From the NCBI RefSeq assembly GCF_001045455.1, contig NZ_LFNE01000014.1, positions 1 through 64,000 of the forward strand: a DNA stretch of 64,000 bases, written 5' to 3'. Position 1 is the first letter of the stretch; each line of letters starts with the position of its first letter. The notes beneath the pieces are model-generated. The model had not been told where the DNA came from. It saw only the letters and a program-made list of their open reading frames with translations, and ran no database searches. Source of the stretch: Chryseobacterium sp. FH2. Lineage in GTDB: Bacteria > Bacteroidota > Bacteroidia > Flavobacteriales > Weeksellaceae. Both the position numbers and the translations under genes were made by a program. Shown here in pieces: positions 26,901-34,643 of this stretch.

Positions 26901-27156
26901 CGTCATTTCCGGCATCAGAAGTCATATATTTCATCCCCGGAACACCATTAAGACCTCTTTCCAGCGGGATGACTACGGATTTGATCAACAATTCGTTGTT
27001 CGCACCCGGATATTCTGCGGTGATGTTTACTTTTGGTGGTGAAATTGACGGGAATTGTGTTATAGGAAGTTTTACCAATGATAGAACTCCCATAAATACG
27101 ATAATCAATGAGATTACGATAGACAGAACAGGTCTGCGAATGAATTTCTTAAACAT
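23962..27156 (-). CDS. RND multidrug efflux transporter (HAE1/AcrB type)
   Basis: A 1064-aa inner-membrane pump, full length for the family. Twelve helices and two large periplasmic loops can be traced. The proton-relay pair Asp-Asp lies in AIGVVVDDAIVVIE of TM4, and GKNAVLIVEFA is in TM10. The N-terminus (FIRRPVLSIVISLIIVFMG) is typical. It exports drugs, detergents or lipids using the proton gradient, as a trimer with the adaptor and channel of the same operon. Substrates cannot be read from sequence. The adaptor gene ends 20 bases upstream. Confidence 0.96.
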   Translation of the reverse strand: MFKKFIRRPVLSIVISLIIVFMGVLSLVKLPITQFPSISPPKVNITAEYPGANNELLIKSVVIPLERGLNGVPGMKYMTSDAGNDGEASIQVVFDLGTDPNVAAVNVQNRVSSVVNKLPPLVVREGVKITREEPNMLMYINLYSDDPKSDQKFLFNYADINVMSELRRVSGVGFADILGTREYAMRIWLKPDRLTAYNISADEVMEALNQQSLEASPGKTGESSGKRSQSFEYILKYPGRFNNEKDYGNIILKAKSAGEFVRLKDVADIEFGSSMYDIYSTLNGKPSAAITVKQSYGSNASDVIKNVKALMADLQKNSFPKGMHYDISYDVSRFLDASIEKVVHTLFEAFVLVAIVVFLFLGDWRSTLIPALAVPVSLVGTFAVMSAFGITLNMISLFALVMAIGVVVDDAIVVIEAVHAKMEEKGLSPLKATEEAMHEISGAIIAITLVMASVFIPIAFMSGPVGVFYRQFSITMASAIILSGVVALTLTPALCALILKNNHGKAKKRTPITIFLDKFNNLFTKGAGKYEKLLNKTVTKKAFTLPLLLAFCACTFFLSNSLPSGFIPSEDQGMIYAIIQTPPGSTLERTNQIAKELLRESEGIDGVQSVSSLAGYEILTEGTGSNSGTCLINLKSWEDRKESAAEIIEKLEEKAKNIPGANIEFFQPPSIPGYGAAGGFELRLLDKAGSGDYQKMEKVSNDFVKELKKRPELGSAFTFYSASFPQYMLKIDNDLAEQKGVSIENAMDNLSTLIGSNYETSFIRFDRPYKVIVQAGPQYRALPSDLLKLYVKNDKEQMVPYSDFMRLEKVYGLSEITRHNMYNSSEVSGTPAPGYSSGQAIKAIQEVADKTLPRGFGIDWAGISKDEVSRGNEAVFIFLVCLGFVYLILSAQYESFILPLPVILSLPTGIFGAFLCLKLLGLENNIYAQVAMVMLIGLLGKNAVLIVEFAVQKKAEEGIPVVKAAIEGAAIRFRPILMTSFAFIAGLIPLVMATGPGAVGNRTIGTAAAGGMLIGTIFGLMIIPGLYYIFGTIADKSRLARYEEENPLTEQTEPYQHDDKHEDL

Positions 27157-27176
27157 ACTACTTCATTTAAAGAGTC

Positions 27177-28262
27177 CTACTCTGCTTTTAATTTCAATGA
27201 CTGAAGAACTTTTTTCGGATCCTGGAATTTGGTCTGAACTTTTTGATCATCTTTCACTTTTTGTACTCCTTCCAGCAAGATTTTGTCGTTTTCTGAAATC
27301 CCTGACGCAATAACATATACATCAGGAAGTTCATAAGCAACTTTTATATTTTTAGACTTCGCGACACCATTTTTATCAATCACGAAAACATACTTTTGAT
27401 CCTGAATTTCGTATGTCGCTTTCTGAGGAATAATTAAAGCATTTTTTAATGGTAAAGTCATTTGTACTTTTCCGGTTTCTCCGTTCCTTAATAATTTCTC
27501 AGGATTCGGAAATTTGGCTCTGAATGCAATATTTCCTGTTTCATTATCAAATTCACCTTCAATGGTTTGAATTTTACCTTTCTGGGGAAGGGCTTCCCCG
27601 TTTGCCATAATCAAAGTTACCTCATCACTTCCCCTGTCTGCAGCATGCATCTGATAACTCAAATATTCGGGTTCGGAAACATTGAAATAACTGTAAACAT
27701 CGTTGTTATCAGACAGTGAGGTTAACAAATCTCCTTCGTCTACCAAACTCCCCAATTTCAATGGAAGCCTATTGATTACTCCTGAAAACGGAGCTTTAAT
27801 ATCAGTAAATGATAGATGGATTTGAGCCAGTTTTGCTTCTGCATTTGCAGCGTCTAATTTAGCTTTTGCCATTGCTCTTTCATTTTTGGAAACAATATTG
27901 TTGTTTGCCAAAGTACTTGCATTTTTCAGCTCAATGGTAGCCTGCTCTACTTCAGCTTTGGCTTTTAATAATTCTGCCTGGTACAATTGGGGCATGATTC
28001 GGAATAAAGTCTGTCCTGCATGAACATACTGACCTTCATCCACATAGATTTTCTCCAGAAAACCTTTTTCCTGTGCGCGAACTTCAATGTTCTTTACAGA
28101 CCGAATCTGAGCTACATACTCTTTATTGATTACCGTATCCATTTTCACAGCAGAGGTAACCGGATAAATTGTAACTTCTTCCCTTTCTTCTTTCTTTTTG
28201 TTACAACTAACAACAAATAAGAGGACACTTAGCATAATGCTTGAGACAACTCTTTTCATCAT
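27177..28262 (-). CDS. RND efflux periplasmic adaptor (membrane fusion protein)
   Basis: A 361-aa lipoprotein (lipobox LFVVSC, Cys20). It has the usual adaptor order: a biotinyl-lipoyl half-motif (VRAQEKGFLEKIYVDEGQYV), an alpha-hairpin (LYQAELLKAKAEVEQATIEL), the second lipoyl half (DIKAPFSGVINRLPLKLGSL), then beta-barrel and membrane-proximal domains (NGETGKVQMTLPLKNALIIP). It bridges the RND pump and the TolC-like channel. First gene of the operon. No regulator is adjacent, so control is not evident. Confidence 0.95.
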   Translation of the reverse strand: MMKRVVSSIMLSVLLFVVSCNKKKEEREEVTIYPVTSAVKMDTVINKEYVAQIRSVKNIEVRAQEKGFLEKIYVDEGQYVHAGQTLFRIMPQLYQAELLKAKAEVEQATIELKNASTLANNNIVSKNERAMAKAKLDAANAEAKLAQIHLSFTDIKAPFSGVINRLPLKLGSLVDEGDLLTSLSDNNDVYSYFNVSEPEYLSYQMHAADRGSDEVTLIMANGEALPQKGKIQTIEGEFDNETGNIAFRAKFPNPEKLLRNGETGKVQMTLPLKNALIIPQKATYEIQDQKYVFVIDKNGVAKSKNIKVAYELPDVYVIASGISENDKILLEGVQKVKDDQKVQTKFQDPKKVLQSLKLKAE

Positions 28263-28366
28263 AATTTTAGAGTTTAATATTTTAAATCGTTTATGAAAAA
28301 TTTAGAAATGGTAATAAGTATAGTTACGATGTGATGATTACCGGCAAACACAACGCAGAATATTTC

Positions 28367-28385
28367 CTGCTCATCTCATGAGCAG
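28367..28385 (-). terminator. Hairpin between the small membrane protein and the efflux operon
   Basis: CTGCTCAT/ATGAGCAG with a 3-base loop, 25 bases past the stop at 28410. There is no good T tail, so it could be a weak terminator or an attenuator ahead of the efflux operon. Confidence 0.45.
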
Positions 28386-28409
28386 AAAAGCAATCAAAGA
28401 AATAAATTT

Positions 28410-28802
28410 TTAAATTCTTATCGAACGGATCAAGATAAACGTTTTAACAGTAGAAAAATTTGAAATAAAACCATATACGGCAGATTTCAACTGTTTTTTG
28501 CTTCGTAAACCGAAAACATAAATCAAACTGAAAACACTTGCAAAAACGACAATCGTCTGGAAAGTATCCGAAAACTGAAAATCATCTTCCGCAAGTTCTA
28601 ACGAATAAGCATTACCCGAATCATCAGGAGCTTGCTGCATTGAAAGTTTTTCGTAAGTTTGGTTTAAACGGTTTACTTTTTTGGGCATATTATGAGAAGT
28701 ATGACCAGAATAGTCGTTTCGCAGAGTTTTGACATTAATTTTGCTTTCCACTACAAACAGCAGAAAAAGACTAGTCAAAAAGTATACGATATAGTTTCTC
28801 AT
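28410..28802 (-). CDS. Small membrane protein of unknown function
   Basis: A 130-aa protein from the start MRNYIVYFLTSLFLLF (28802); an upstream ATG at 28823 adds seven unlikely residues. It has one N-terminal hydrophobic segment, a polar middle (GHTSHNMPKKVNRLNQTYEKL), a second membrane helix near residues 85-105 (FQTIVVFASVFSLIYVFGL) and a basic tail. It lies 147 bases upstream of the efflux operon on the same strand. The position suggests co-expression, but a hairpin separates them. No family recognised. Confidence 0.5.
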   Translation of the reverse strand: MRNYIVYFLTSLFLLFVVESKINVKTLRNDYSGHTSHNMPKKVNRLNQTYEKLSMQQAPDDSGNAYSLELAEDDFQFSDTFQTIVVFASVFSLIYVFGLRSKKQLKSAVYGFISNFSTVKTFILIRSIRI

Positions 28803-29332
28803 TTTGAAGGCACAAATGTACATTTAGTTCTATATACAAACATAATAGATTAACAAAATTTAACTCTCCTTTAAATTACCTGAAATCGCACCAGTTCCCA
28901 ATTTTCAGAAAAAAAACAGGTTTGCCCGAAAGAAACAAAATCAAAAAAAACAGCAAACTGTTTAATATCATTTCTGCAAAAAGCTTTATACCAACAGATA
29001 TTAATCTTATTTTATTAATTTAAAAATAAAACATGTAAATATTGTCTATATTTAGTAAACGCATCCCACAAATATGAAATATAGTTAACAATATCATTTT
29101 ATTACGAAACTATTCATAATATTACTTATATTTAATGAAAATTTAGCTAAAATATGATGAATAAAATTACATAATCAAAAATACCCAAAAACATATTCAG
29201 AATAACACTCCCCAACAACCTAAAAACATTATCCTATGAATAAAAAATTAAAAATAAGGGCACCAGATTCTTAAACTATGTAAAAACTTAGTACACCCCA
29301 CAATACATCTATAACTATGAAATATTTTAATT
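28803..29332. other. Intergenic region, 530 bases
   Basis: Very AT-rich; stops in every frame and no credible gene. It must hold the promoter of the minus-strand gene at 28802 and of the secreted protein at 29333, which appears to have a long leader. No strong TTG/TAnnTTTG pair and no clear hairpin found. Confidence 0.5.
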
Positions 29333-30331
29333 ATGAAAAACAAACTATCAACATTAGGATTTGTATTTGTATCAATTCTTTCATTTGCTCAAGTAGGCAT
29401 TAATACATCCAATCCACAAAACACTTTCCACATCGACGGAGCAAAAGATAATCCAGCTACAGGCACTCCCTCAGCAACAGAACAAGCCAATGACTTTATC
29501 GTAACAAGCACCGGAAGTACAGGAATCGGAACTAACGCACCAGATGTTTCTGCGATTTTAGACATCACTTCACAAAACAAGGGGATTTTAGGCCCCAGAA
29601 TCAGCCTTACATCATCTACAATGCAGCTAAGTGGTAATCCGAATGCGACAGGCCTGCTAATTTATAACACAGGGCCTGTACTGAATCCCGGTTATTATTT
29701 CTGGAATGGAACGGAATGGAGGGTCTTCAACACCTCATCAGGCGGCGGGGGCGGTACAACAAATATTGCAACTGTTGAGAGTATCGCAGTAATGGGGCCA
29801 TTAACAGCTACCACAGACAACGGAAGAGCCGGATACGCCATTTCCATCAATACTCCTGACGGAAAATTTTCCGTACGTTGTTTTATACCTACAGGTACTG
29901 CATTTGCAGATGTAAATTTACAAATCAGAAACAACAGCTCATCTACAGTAGACATCATTTCAAACGGACATTATTTATGGTCCGGAGCAGGTGGATATAT
30001 GCAAAACCAATTAAGACTACCTGCCGGAGCGTGGGCCGGAGACAATGCTACCTCCAGCCAAGCGCTTATAGATGCCACAATCGGAGCAAGAATACAAACC
30101 GCTTCAACTAATCCCTACTGGGCAGATCCTGGAGTATACGCAGGAGGCATGCCTGAACAAAGAATCTATTCCTGGACAACCAACGACGGTGCTGACAAAT
30201 CTTTCTACAAAATGTATTTCATGATGGGCTCATCCACTCCCGCAAGCATAGGGAATGCAACAACATGCCCAGCAGGAACCTGCTCAACCACAAAAGCATT
30301 TTTTACTATCGATCAGATTACCGCACCTTAA
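29333..30331 (+). CDS. Secreted protein with VGIGT-type repeat N-terminus
   Basis: A 332-aa secreted protein (signal peptide 1-19, ending SILSFAQ). The mature start [20 protein letters not shown] is near-identical to that of the 31657 protein. A second repeat ([16 protein letters not shown]) follows, and [19 protein letters not shown] resembles a common flavobacterial cell-surface module. A Gly-rich linker near residue 135 leads to a C-terminal domain with a Cys pair ([11 protein letters not shown]). No T9SS sorting domain is evident. VGIGT repeats occur in tail-fibre-like and adhesin-like proteins, so a surface role is inferred. Confidence 0.8.
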   Translation: MKNKLSTLGFVFVSILSFAQVGINTSNPQNTFHIDGAKDNPATGTPSATEQANDFIVTSTGSTGIGTNAPDVSAILDITSQNKGILGPRISLTSSTMQLSGNPNATGLLIYNTGPVLNPGYYFWNGTEWRVFNTSSGGGGGTTNIATVESIAVMGPLTATTDNGRAGYAISINTPDGKFSVRCFIPTGTAFADVNLQIRNNSSSTVDIISNGHYLWSGAGGYMQNQLRLPAGAWAGDNATSSQALIDATIGARIQTASTNPYWADPGVYAGGMPEQRIYSWTTNDGADKSFYKMYFMMGSSTPASIGNATTCPAGTCSTTKAFFTIDQITAP

Positions 30332-30373
30332 AACAAAATTTTTGAAAATTTATATGACAATTAAAAAATCAAA

Positions 30374-30398
30374 GGAGTATTTCAATACTCCTTTTTTT
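30374..30398 (+). terminator. Terminator of the 29333 gene
   Basis: GGAGTAT/ATACTCC with loop TTCA, extended by AAA/TTT, followed by seven T. A strong rho-independent terminator. Confidence 0.9.
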
Positions 30399-30565
30399 AT
30401 TGAGATTCTTAAGATTCTTCAATCTCTAATTACCCATTTACCACGATAAAAAACCTTTTAATATTTTGTTATTTTATGAAAAATTAACATATATAATTAA
30501 AAAATAGTTGTAAATTTATACAGAACTAATATAAAAATTCATGAATCACCTAACCACCTATTATT

Positions 30566-30958
30566 ATGAAAAAATTATTACAATTAATTACCATGGGACT
30601 CTTTGTCCTTTTTGCAGTAGCGTGTAGGCACTCTAAAGAAGCAGAAACGGTAACCAGCACTTCGATAGCCGACACTGAACCTAAAGATGTCATAAAAGAC
30701 GTTTTCACAGACGAAGACGGGGCACAGATGGAAGTTTCTATCAACAATACAGACAATACCGCAATCATACACTTGGAAGGCAAAACCTATGAACTGAAAA
30801 AAAGCAGGGAGCTTCCTGAATACACTGCCTCAAATGCTGAATATCAATATTCAAACATAAAAGGAAGAGTTACTTTCTTAAAGAAGGACTATGATATGGT
30901 AATGTTTCGAAACAAAAAAGATCAACCTTCCGCTTCCAGCAAAATGGCTTCATACTAA
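30566..30958 (+). CDS. Lipoprotein, possibly MliC-like lysozyme inhibitor
   Basis: A 130-aa lipoprotein (lipobox FAVAC, Cys20). The second half (AIIHLEGKTYELKKSRE, then YSNIKGRVTFLKKDYDMVMF) follows the layout of MliC/PliC-type inhibitors of C-type lysozyme, whose core is x-L-x-G-x-x-Y-x-L ... A-x-Y ... F-x-x-K. The conserved Cys of classical MliC are not obvious, so the call is tentative. The META lipoprotein gene begins 29 bases later; MliC and META domains are often neighbours or fused in Gram-negatives, which supports it. Confidence 0.55.
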   Translation: MKKLLQLITMGLFVLFAVACRHSKEAETVTSTSIADTEPKDVIKDVFTDEDGAQMEVSINNTDNTAIIHLEGKTYELKKSRELPEYTASNAEYQYSNIKGRVTFLKKDYDMVMFRNKKDQPSASSKMASY

Positions 30959-30987
30959 ATGTCTTTACCAACCCATATTAAATAACT

Positions 30988-31416
30988 ATGAAAAATTTAT
31001 ATAAATACCTGACAATCACCATTTTAGCCGTGTTTTTAAGCTCTTGTGCTAATAAACCTTCATCTCCAAGCAATGATATTACCGGAAAAACATGGAAACT
31101 TACTGAACTAAACGGTAAACCCATCATCCTTAAAAACCCTAAAAGCAATCCTTATTTCAAACTTAACATGTCTGATATGCGATATGAAGGAAATGGTGGC
31201 TGCAATGGAGTTGGCGGGACATTTGAAATAAAACAAGATATAATGCGAATCAAGTTTAATCAGGGGATGTCTACAATGATGGCCTGTGAGGATTTGGATA
31301 TCGAAAACGCATATGTAAAAGCTTTACTTGCCGCAGACAATTATTCGGTAAACGGGAATACTCTTACTCTGAACAAGGCGAGAATGGCACCTTTAGCAAA
31401 ATTTGTTTTACAATAA
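30988..31416 (+). CDS. META-domain (HslJ-like) lipoprotein
   Basis: A 142-aa lipoprotein (lipobox LSSC, Cys19). Residues 30-140 form a META domain: TGKTWKLTELNGKPI at the start, then YEGNGGCNGVGGTFEI and FNQGMSTMMACEDLDIENAY, the conserved G-CN and T-M-AC signatures. HslJ-like proteins are heat-inducible or linked to resistance to toxic compounds; their biochemical role is unknown. It forms a short unit with the MliC-like gene. Confidence 0.9.
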   Translation: MKNLYKYLTITILAVFLSSCANKPSSPSNDITGKTWKLTELNGKPIILKNPKSNPYFKLNMSDMRYEGNGGCNGVGGTFEIKQDIMRIKFNQGMSTMMACEDLDIENAYVKALLAADNYSVNGNTLTLNKARMAPLAKFVLQ

Positions 31417-31526
31417 TATAATCCTGAATAAAACACATCATCATAAAGAGCGTTTTTGTAATATACAGAGGCGCTTAATTTATATACTTCAGCATTTAAT
31501 CGGTTTAAAATAAAGTATATTGAATA

Positions 31527-31562
31527 TAAAAAAAGCTTCTATAATATTATAAAAGCTTTTTT
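31527..31562. terminator. Bidirectional terminator between converging genes
   Basis: AAAAGCTT (31531-31538) and AAGCTTTT (31553-31560) with an inner TATAATATTATA stem and A/T flanks. It serves the META gene and the converging 31657 gene. Confidence 0.8.
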
Positions 31563-31656
31563 ACTCATCTAAAAACAGCAGCAACAAAAGAGCGCAAAAA
31601 AATATTAAAGCATTCTTTTTCTACATCTATAAAATAAACTTTCTCTTTTTTTTGTG

Positions 31657-33003
31657 TTATTTAATTGCAGTTGCATATATTGAGCTTTCGGACCACGTAC
31701 CTCCAAAACTTTTGATAATGGTCGTAGCAACAGGACTACCTCCTACAACTGTATTACCTACAATATATCTGTATGTTTTAGGAGCATTAGTTTTATTTTC
31801 AATAAAAACAATACCCTGAGCCACATCAAATTGTTGAGAGTGTCCAGGCGAAGCCGGTCCTTGTACTTTAAAACTCATTAATGAGGGTGATTTCACATCA
31901 GGAGACTGTGTAGCCGTACTTCCTAATGCCGGATTTCCTTCTCCGAAAGTACTTCTAACAAACATCCAGTCATCTGTATCTAAAATCCCAACCACTTGGG
32001 TAAGCTGAGTAATAGTAACTGCCCATTTTCCCGGTGGCAATGTAATAGATCTTCCTGTATATCTTAAGGTCATAACTCCCGCAAAAGGAATATCTATTCC
32101 TGCACCTGTTATAATATCTCCTACCACAGTTTCAGAAGCCGGAGTTTTCCATTCTGCAGTACCATTACTGTCAGTAGCAGTCAATACCGAACCTACAGGA
32201 ACTGAACCGCCCGTTGCATTTTCAAATCTTCTTGTACCAATAGCATGGAAATTAGCTTGTGGATTTGTAGTACCCACGCCTACTCTGCCATTCTTGTTCA
32301 ATGTCATCAATGCATTTCCGTCAGTGGGAACTCCTGCAAAAAGCTGTAAAACATTTTGAGCTGCTCCAAATCCATAAAAGTCATCTCCGGCTACACTGTT
32401 CCAGATCGCCAGTTTTTTCCCCGCAGATGTTCCTAAATCCAGCAAGTTGTTTGGCGTAGTAGTACCAATTCCAACATTTCCTGTTTCTGAAATTCTTATT
32501 CTCTCTCTTCCGGAAGTACTCAACCTTAAATCTGTTGATATATTACTTCCGTCACCCTGATAGTACGAAGTAATCCTCGACCCGCTGGTATAAATATAAT
32601 TATTATTAACTCTCGGGATAAATGTTACAGCCCCTATCGGATCATCTTTGACTAAATTTGTTGGTGCTGAATAAGTACCATTTGCTCCTGTAAAATAAAT
32701 TGCAGGCAATTTAGAAGTTCCAAATCCTCTAAATGTAAAATCATTTATTGATCCTTCACCTTGATTATCCGCCACTATTTCAAATTTAGCCGCAGGATTT
32801 ATTGTCCCGATGCCAACATTCCCATTTTTGAGTACTACAAAATCATTTGATTGTTGAGCGGAAGTAGGAACTCCTGTAAGGACATTATCTTTTGCTCCGT
32901 CTACATGAAAAGCACCCTGAGGGTTAGCTGTGCTGATTCCAATTTGGGCAACTGCCATGCCAGAAAGCGTCATCATAGACAATATTAAAATGCTTTTTTT
33001 CAT
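31657..33003 (-). CDS. Secreted protein with four VGIGT-type repeats
   Basis: A 448-aa secreted protein (signal peptide 1-20, ending SGMAVAQ). Four copies of a short module can be read: IGISTANPQGAFHVDG (21-36), VGIGTINPAAKFEIV (63-77), VGIGTTTPNNLLDLG (177-191) and VGVGTTNPQANFHAIG (241-256). A serine/glycine-rich linker and a C-terminal beta-rich domain follow. The first module closely matches the 29333 protein, so the two are paralogs encoded on opposite strands 1.3 kb apart. Such modules are known from fibre-like surface proteins. Function not known. Confidence 0.8.
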   Translation of the reverse strand: MKKSILILSMMTLSGMAVAQIGISTANPQGAFHVDGAKDNVLTGVPTSAQQSNDFVVLKNGNVGIGTINPAAKFEIVADNQGEGSINDFTFRGFGTSKLPAIYFTGANGTYSAPTNLVKDDPIGAVTFIPRVNNNYIYTSGSRITSYYQGDGSNISTDLRLSTSGRERIRISETGNVGIGTTTPNNLLDLGTSAGKKLAIWNSVAGDDFYGFGAAQNVLQLFAGVPTDGNALMTLNKNGRVGVGTTNPQANFHAIGTRRFENATGGSVPVGSVLTATDSNGTAEWKTPASETVVGDIITGAGIDIPFAGVMTLRYTGRSITLPPGKWAVTITQLTQVVGILDTDDWMFVRSTFGEGNPALGSTATQSPDVKSPSLMSFKVQGPASPGHSQQFDVAQGIVFIENKTNAPKTYRYIVGNTVVGGSPVATTIIKSFGGTWSESSIYATAIK

Positions 33004-33090
33004 TTTTTCCAGTGTTTGTAATATTTATTTATACTCTAGTTTTTTTGATAATCTATTTTTAAATCATCCGGTTTTATTGAATTGTTAGGT

Positions 33091-33137
33091 AAAAAATAAC
33101 AGGGTTGGCTGTGAAAGCACTTGCCCTGTTATTTTTT
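33091..33137. repeat. Palindromic intergenic repeat, copy 1
   Basis: Perfect 14-bp arms AAAAAATAACAGGG (33091-33104) and CCCTGTTATTTTTT (33124-33137) with a 19-base loop that itself can pair GTG/CAC. It lies 88 bases upstream of the 31657 gene start. The A/T flanks let it terminate in either direction. An imperfect second copy follows 136 bases away. Confidence 0.7.
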
Positions 33138-33226
33138 TACATAAACAACTCATTTTTTTTCATCTATCTGTTTTTAATGTTCCGAGGGAAAGGAACAGTC
33201 AATTATCATTTCCATTCTGTTGCAGT

Positions 33227-33273
33227 GTAAATAACAGATTGATTGTGGGAACACTTTCGCCCTGTTATTTTAC
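33227..33273. repeat. Palindromic intergenic repeat, copy 2
   Basis: GTAAATAACAG pairs with CTGTTATTTTAC, with one bulge. Its right side CCCTGTTATTTT and the phase AATAACAG match copy 1, and the flanking TTTCAT...AATGTT also recurs, as in an old tandem duplication of about 136 bp. On the minus strand it could also encode a decayed protein end (SVIYTATEWK, stop) resembling the SSIYATAIK end of the 31657 protein. Confidence 0.55.
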
Positions 33274-33970
33274 ACAACACAACAAAATTTTCATATTGTG
33301 TTTATTTTTAGAATGTTGAGGTTAATCGGCTGCAGTAGCTGCCATAAAATTTTAGTGACAATTTTAAAGTTGTCTTCAAAATATTAACCTGGCAATGTTT
33401 TTCTGGTTTGCGCTCATCTTATTTTTCATTTTTTTAGTGTTTAAATATTAATTATTCATCTACATGTTTTCAACCCTAAGCTATCATTAGACTGACAGAC
33501 TTTAATTGTTTTTTAAGATAAATAACCAACTTGTTTTACATTTTAAAATTTCATTTGGGAATTGTGTTTCTAGAATCGTTATCTTTTACAGTAAATCAAG
33601 ATTCGTCTTTTTGGTAAAGCAATACTCTTTAAAAATTCAATAATTGTATTCATTTTCTTTCAATATAAATTTTAGTGTCTGACTAATTTTTTTTAATTTC
33701 CTGAACAGTTTCTTACACTTGTTTTCCAAAGTTATCCGGAACTGTATCGTTCGTGAAACTTCGTTGCAAATGTAGAACCAATACCGCAAAAAAAGCATAC
33801 TGCAAAATCACTTCAACGCCATAAAATACTATAAAACAACATCTTAAATAAACAACAACAGTAGATATGAAGTATAGAAAAAGAAAGAAAACATTCTATA
33901 AAATGTAGAGTTATTATCAAAAAAGAAGCAACATCATTTTTTTGGCATACCTGAAAAAAAGATAATAAAA
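33274..33970. other. Intergenic region, about 700 bases
   Basis: No credible gene in either strand. A TACATTTG element on the minus strand (33767-33774) could drive a very long leader for the 31657 gene or a small RNA, but no TTG lies at the right spacing. The rest is AT-rich without clear structure. Confidence 0.45.
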
Positions 33971-34228
33971 TTATGATTTTCTGAAGATCATATAACAAAT
34001 AAGCAGGGATACATTAAGAAGTACGGCAAATGAGTTTGATAAAATGATAGGAAGCTCATCTTTTATGAAACCATACCAGACCCATAAAGAAAGACCAGAA
34101 ATAAGAACTAGAAGCATTAACCAAGAGATATCATCTACATTTTTCTTCCTCAAAACTTTTACAAGCTGAGGAACTGAAGCTGCAGAAGTAAGCGTACCCG
34201 CAATGATACCTAAAATACTTTCGTTCAT
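33971..34228 (-). CDS. SemiSWEET-type sugar transporter
   Basis: An 85-aa protein with three membrane helices: residues 3-22, 36-54 and 62-80. The PQ-loop signature SAASVPQLVKVLR is in helix 1. SemiSWEETs are half-size relatives of SWEETs. They work as dimers and move sugars down their gradient through the inner membrane. The length is exactly typical. It stands alone, and no sugar-use genes nearby suggest the substrate. Confidence 0.93.
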   Translation of the reverse strand: MNESILGIIAGTLTSAASVPQLVKVLRKKNVDDISWLMLLVLISGLSLWVWYGFIKDELPIILSNSFAVLLNVSLLICYMIFRKS

Positions 34229-34643
34229 CGTTTAATATTTGTTCAAAATTATAGCTTTAATATAAGAAATTTTGCAACATCAAAATAAAGTATTTAATAA
34301 TTAAATTTTCTAAAAACATTTCTACAATCTGCAGCTTATCATTTTAAAATGAATATCATATATCAATTTTGAAAAATTATCAAAAAATTATCAATATGTA
34401 TAAATAAAATACACGTAATATTATTTAATTTTATAGAATTATAAACAAATCAAAATTACACTCAAATGCAAAAGTAGGGAATGAAACAAACAGAAAGTAA
34501 TTTAACCCTTTAATAATCAAATTATTAAAACAACAAAAACACCTTGTTTATATTAAGAATAAATACATAATAATACAATTAAAATATTATATTTACATAA
34601 TAATGTGGATAAAATTTAATTTTGCAAACTAAAAGACGCAGAT
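34229..34643. other. Intergenic region, 415 bases, with promoter of the TPR-LuxR gene
   Basis: AT-rich with no gene. TAATTTTG at 34617-34624 is a good -7 element 20 bases before the start codon at 34644; no TTG at the proper distance. Nothing else recognised. Confidence 0.45.

Noticed and set aside
29333-33003. Prophage tail-fibre region
   Set aside because: VGIGT repeats occur in fibres, but no other phage gene is present and both proteins have signal peptides.
33767-33774. TACATTTG as a firm promoter for the 31657 gene
   Set aside because: No TTG lies at 17-23 bases, and the leader would exceed 700 bases.
33813-33998. 61-codon minus-strand frame after the SemiSWEET gene
   Set aside because: Low complexity, overlaps the SemiSWEET end and lacks any recognisable feature.
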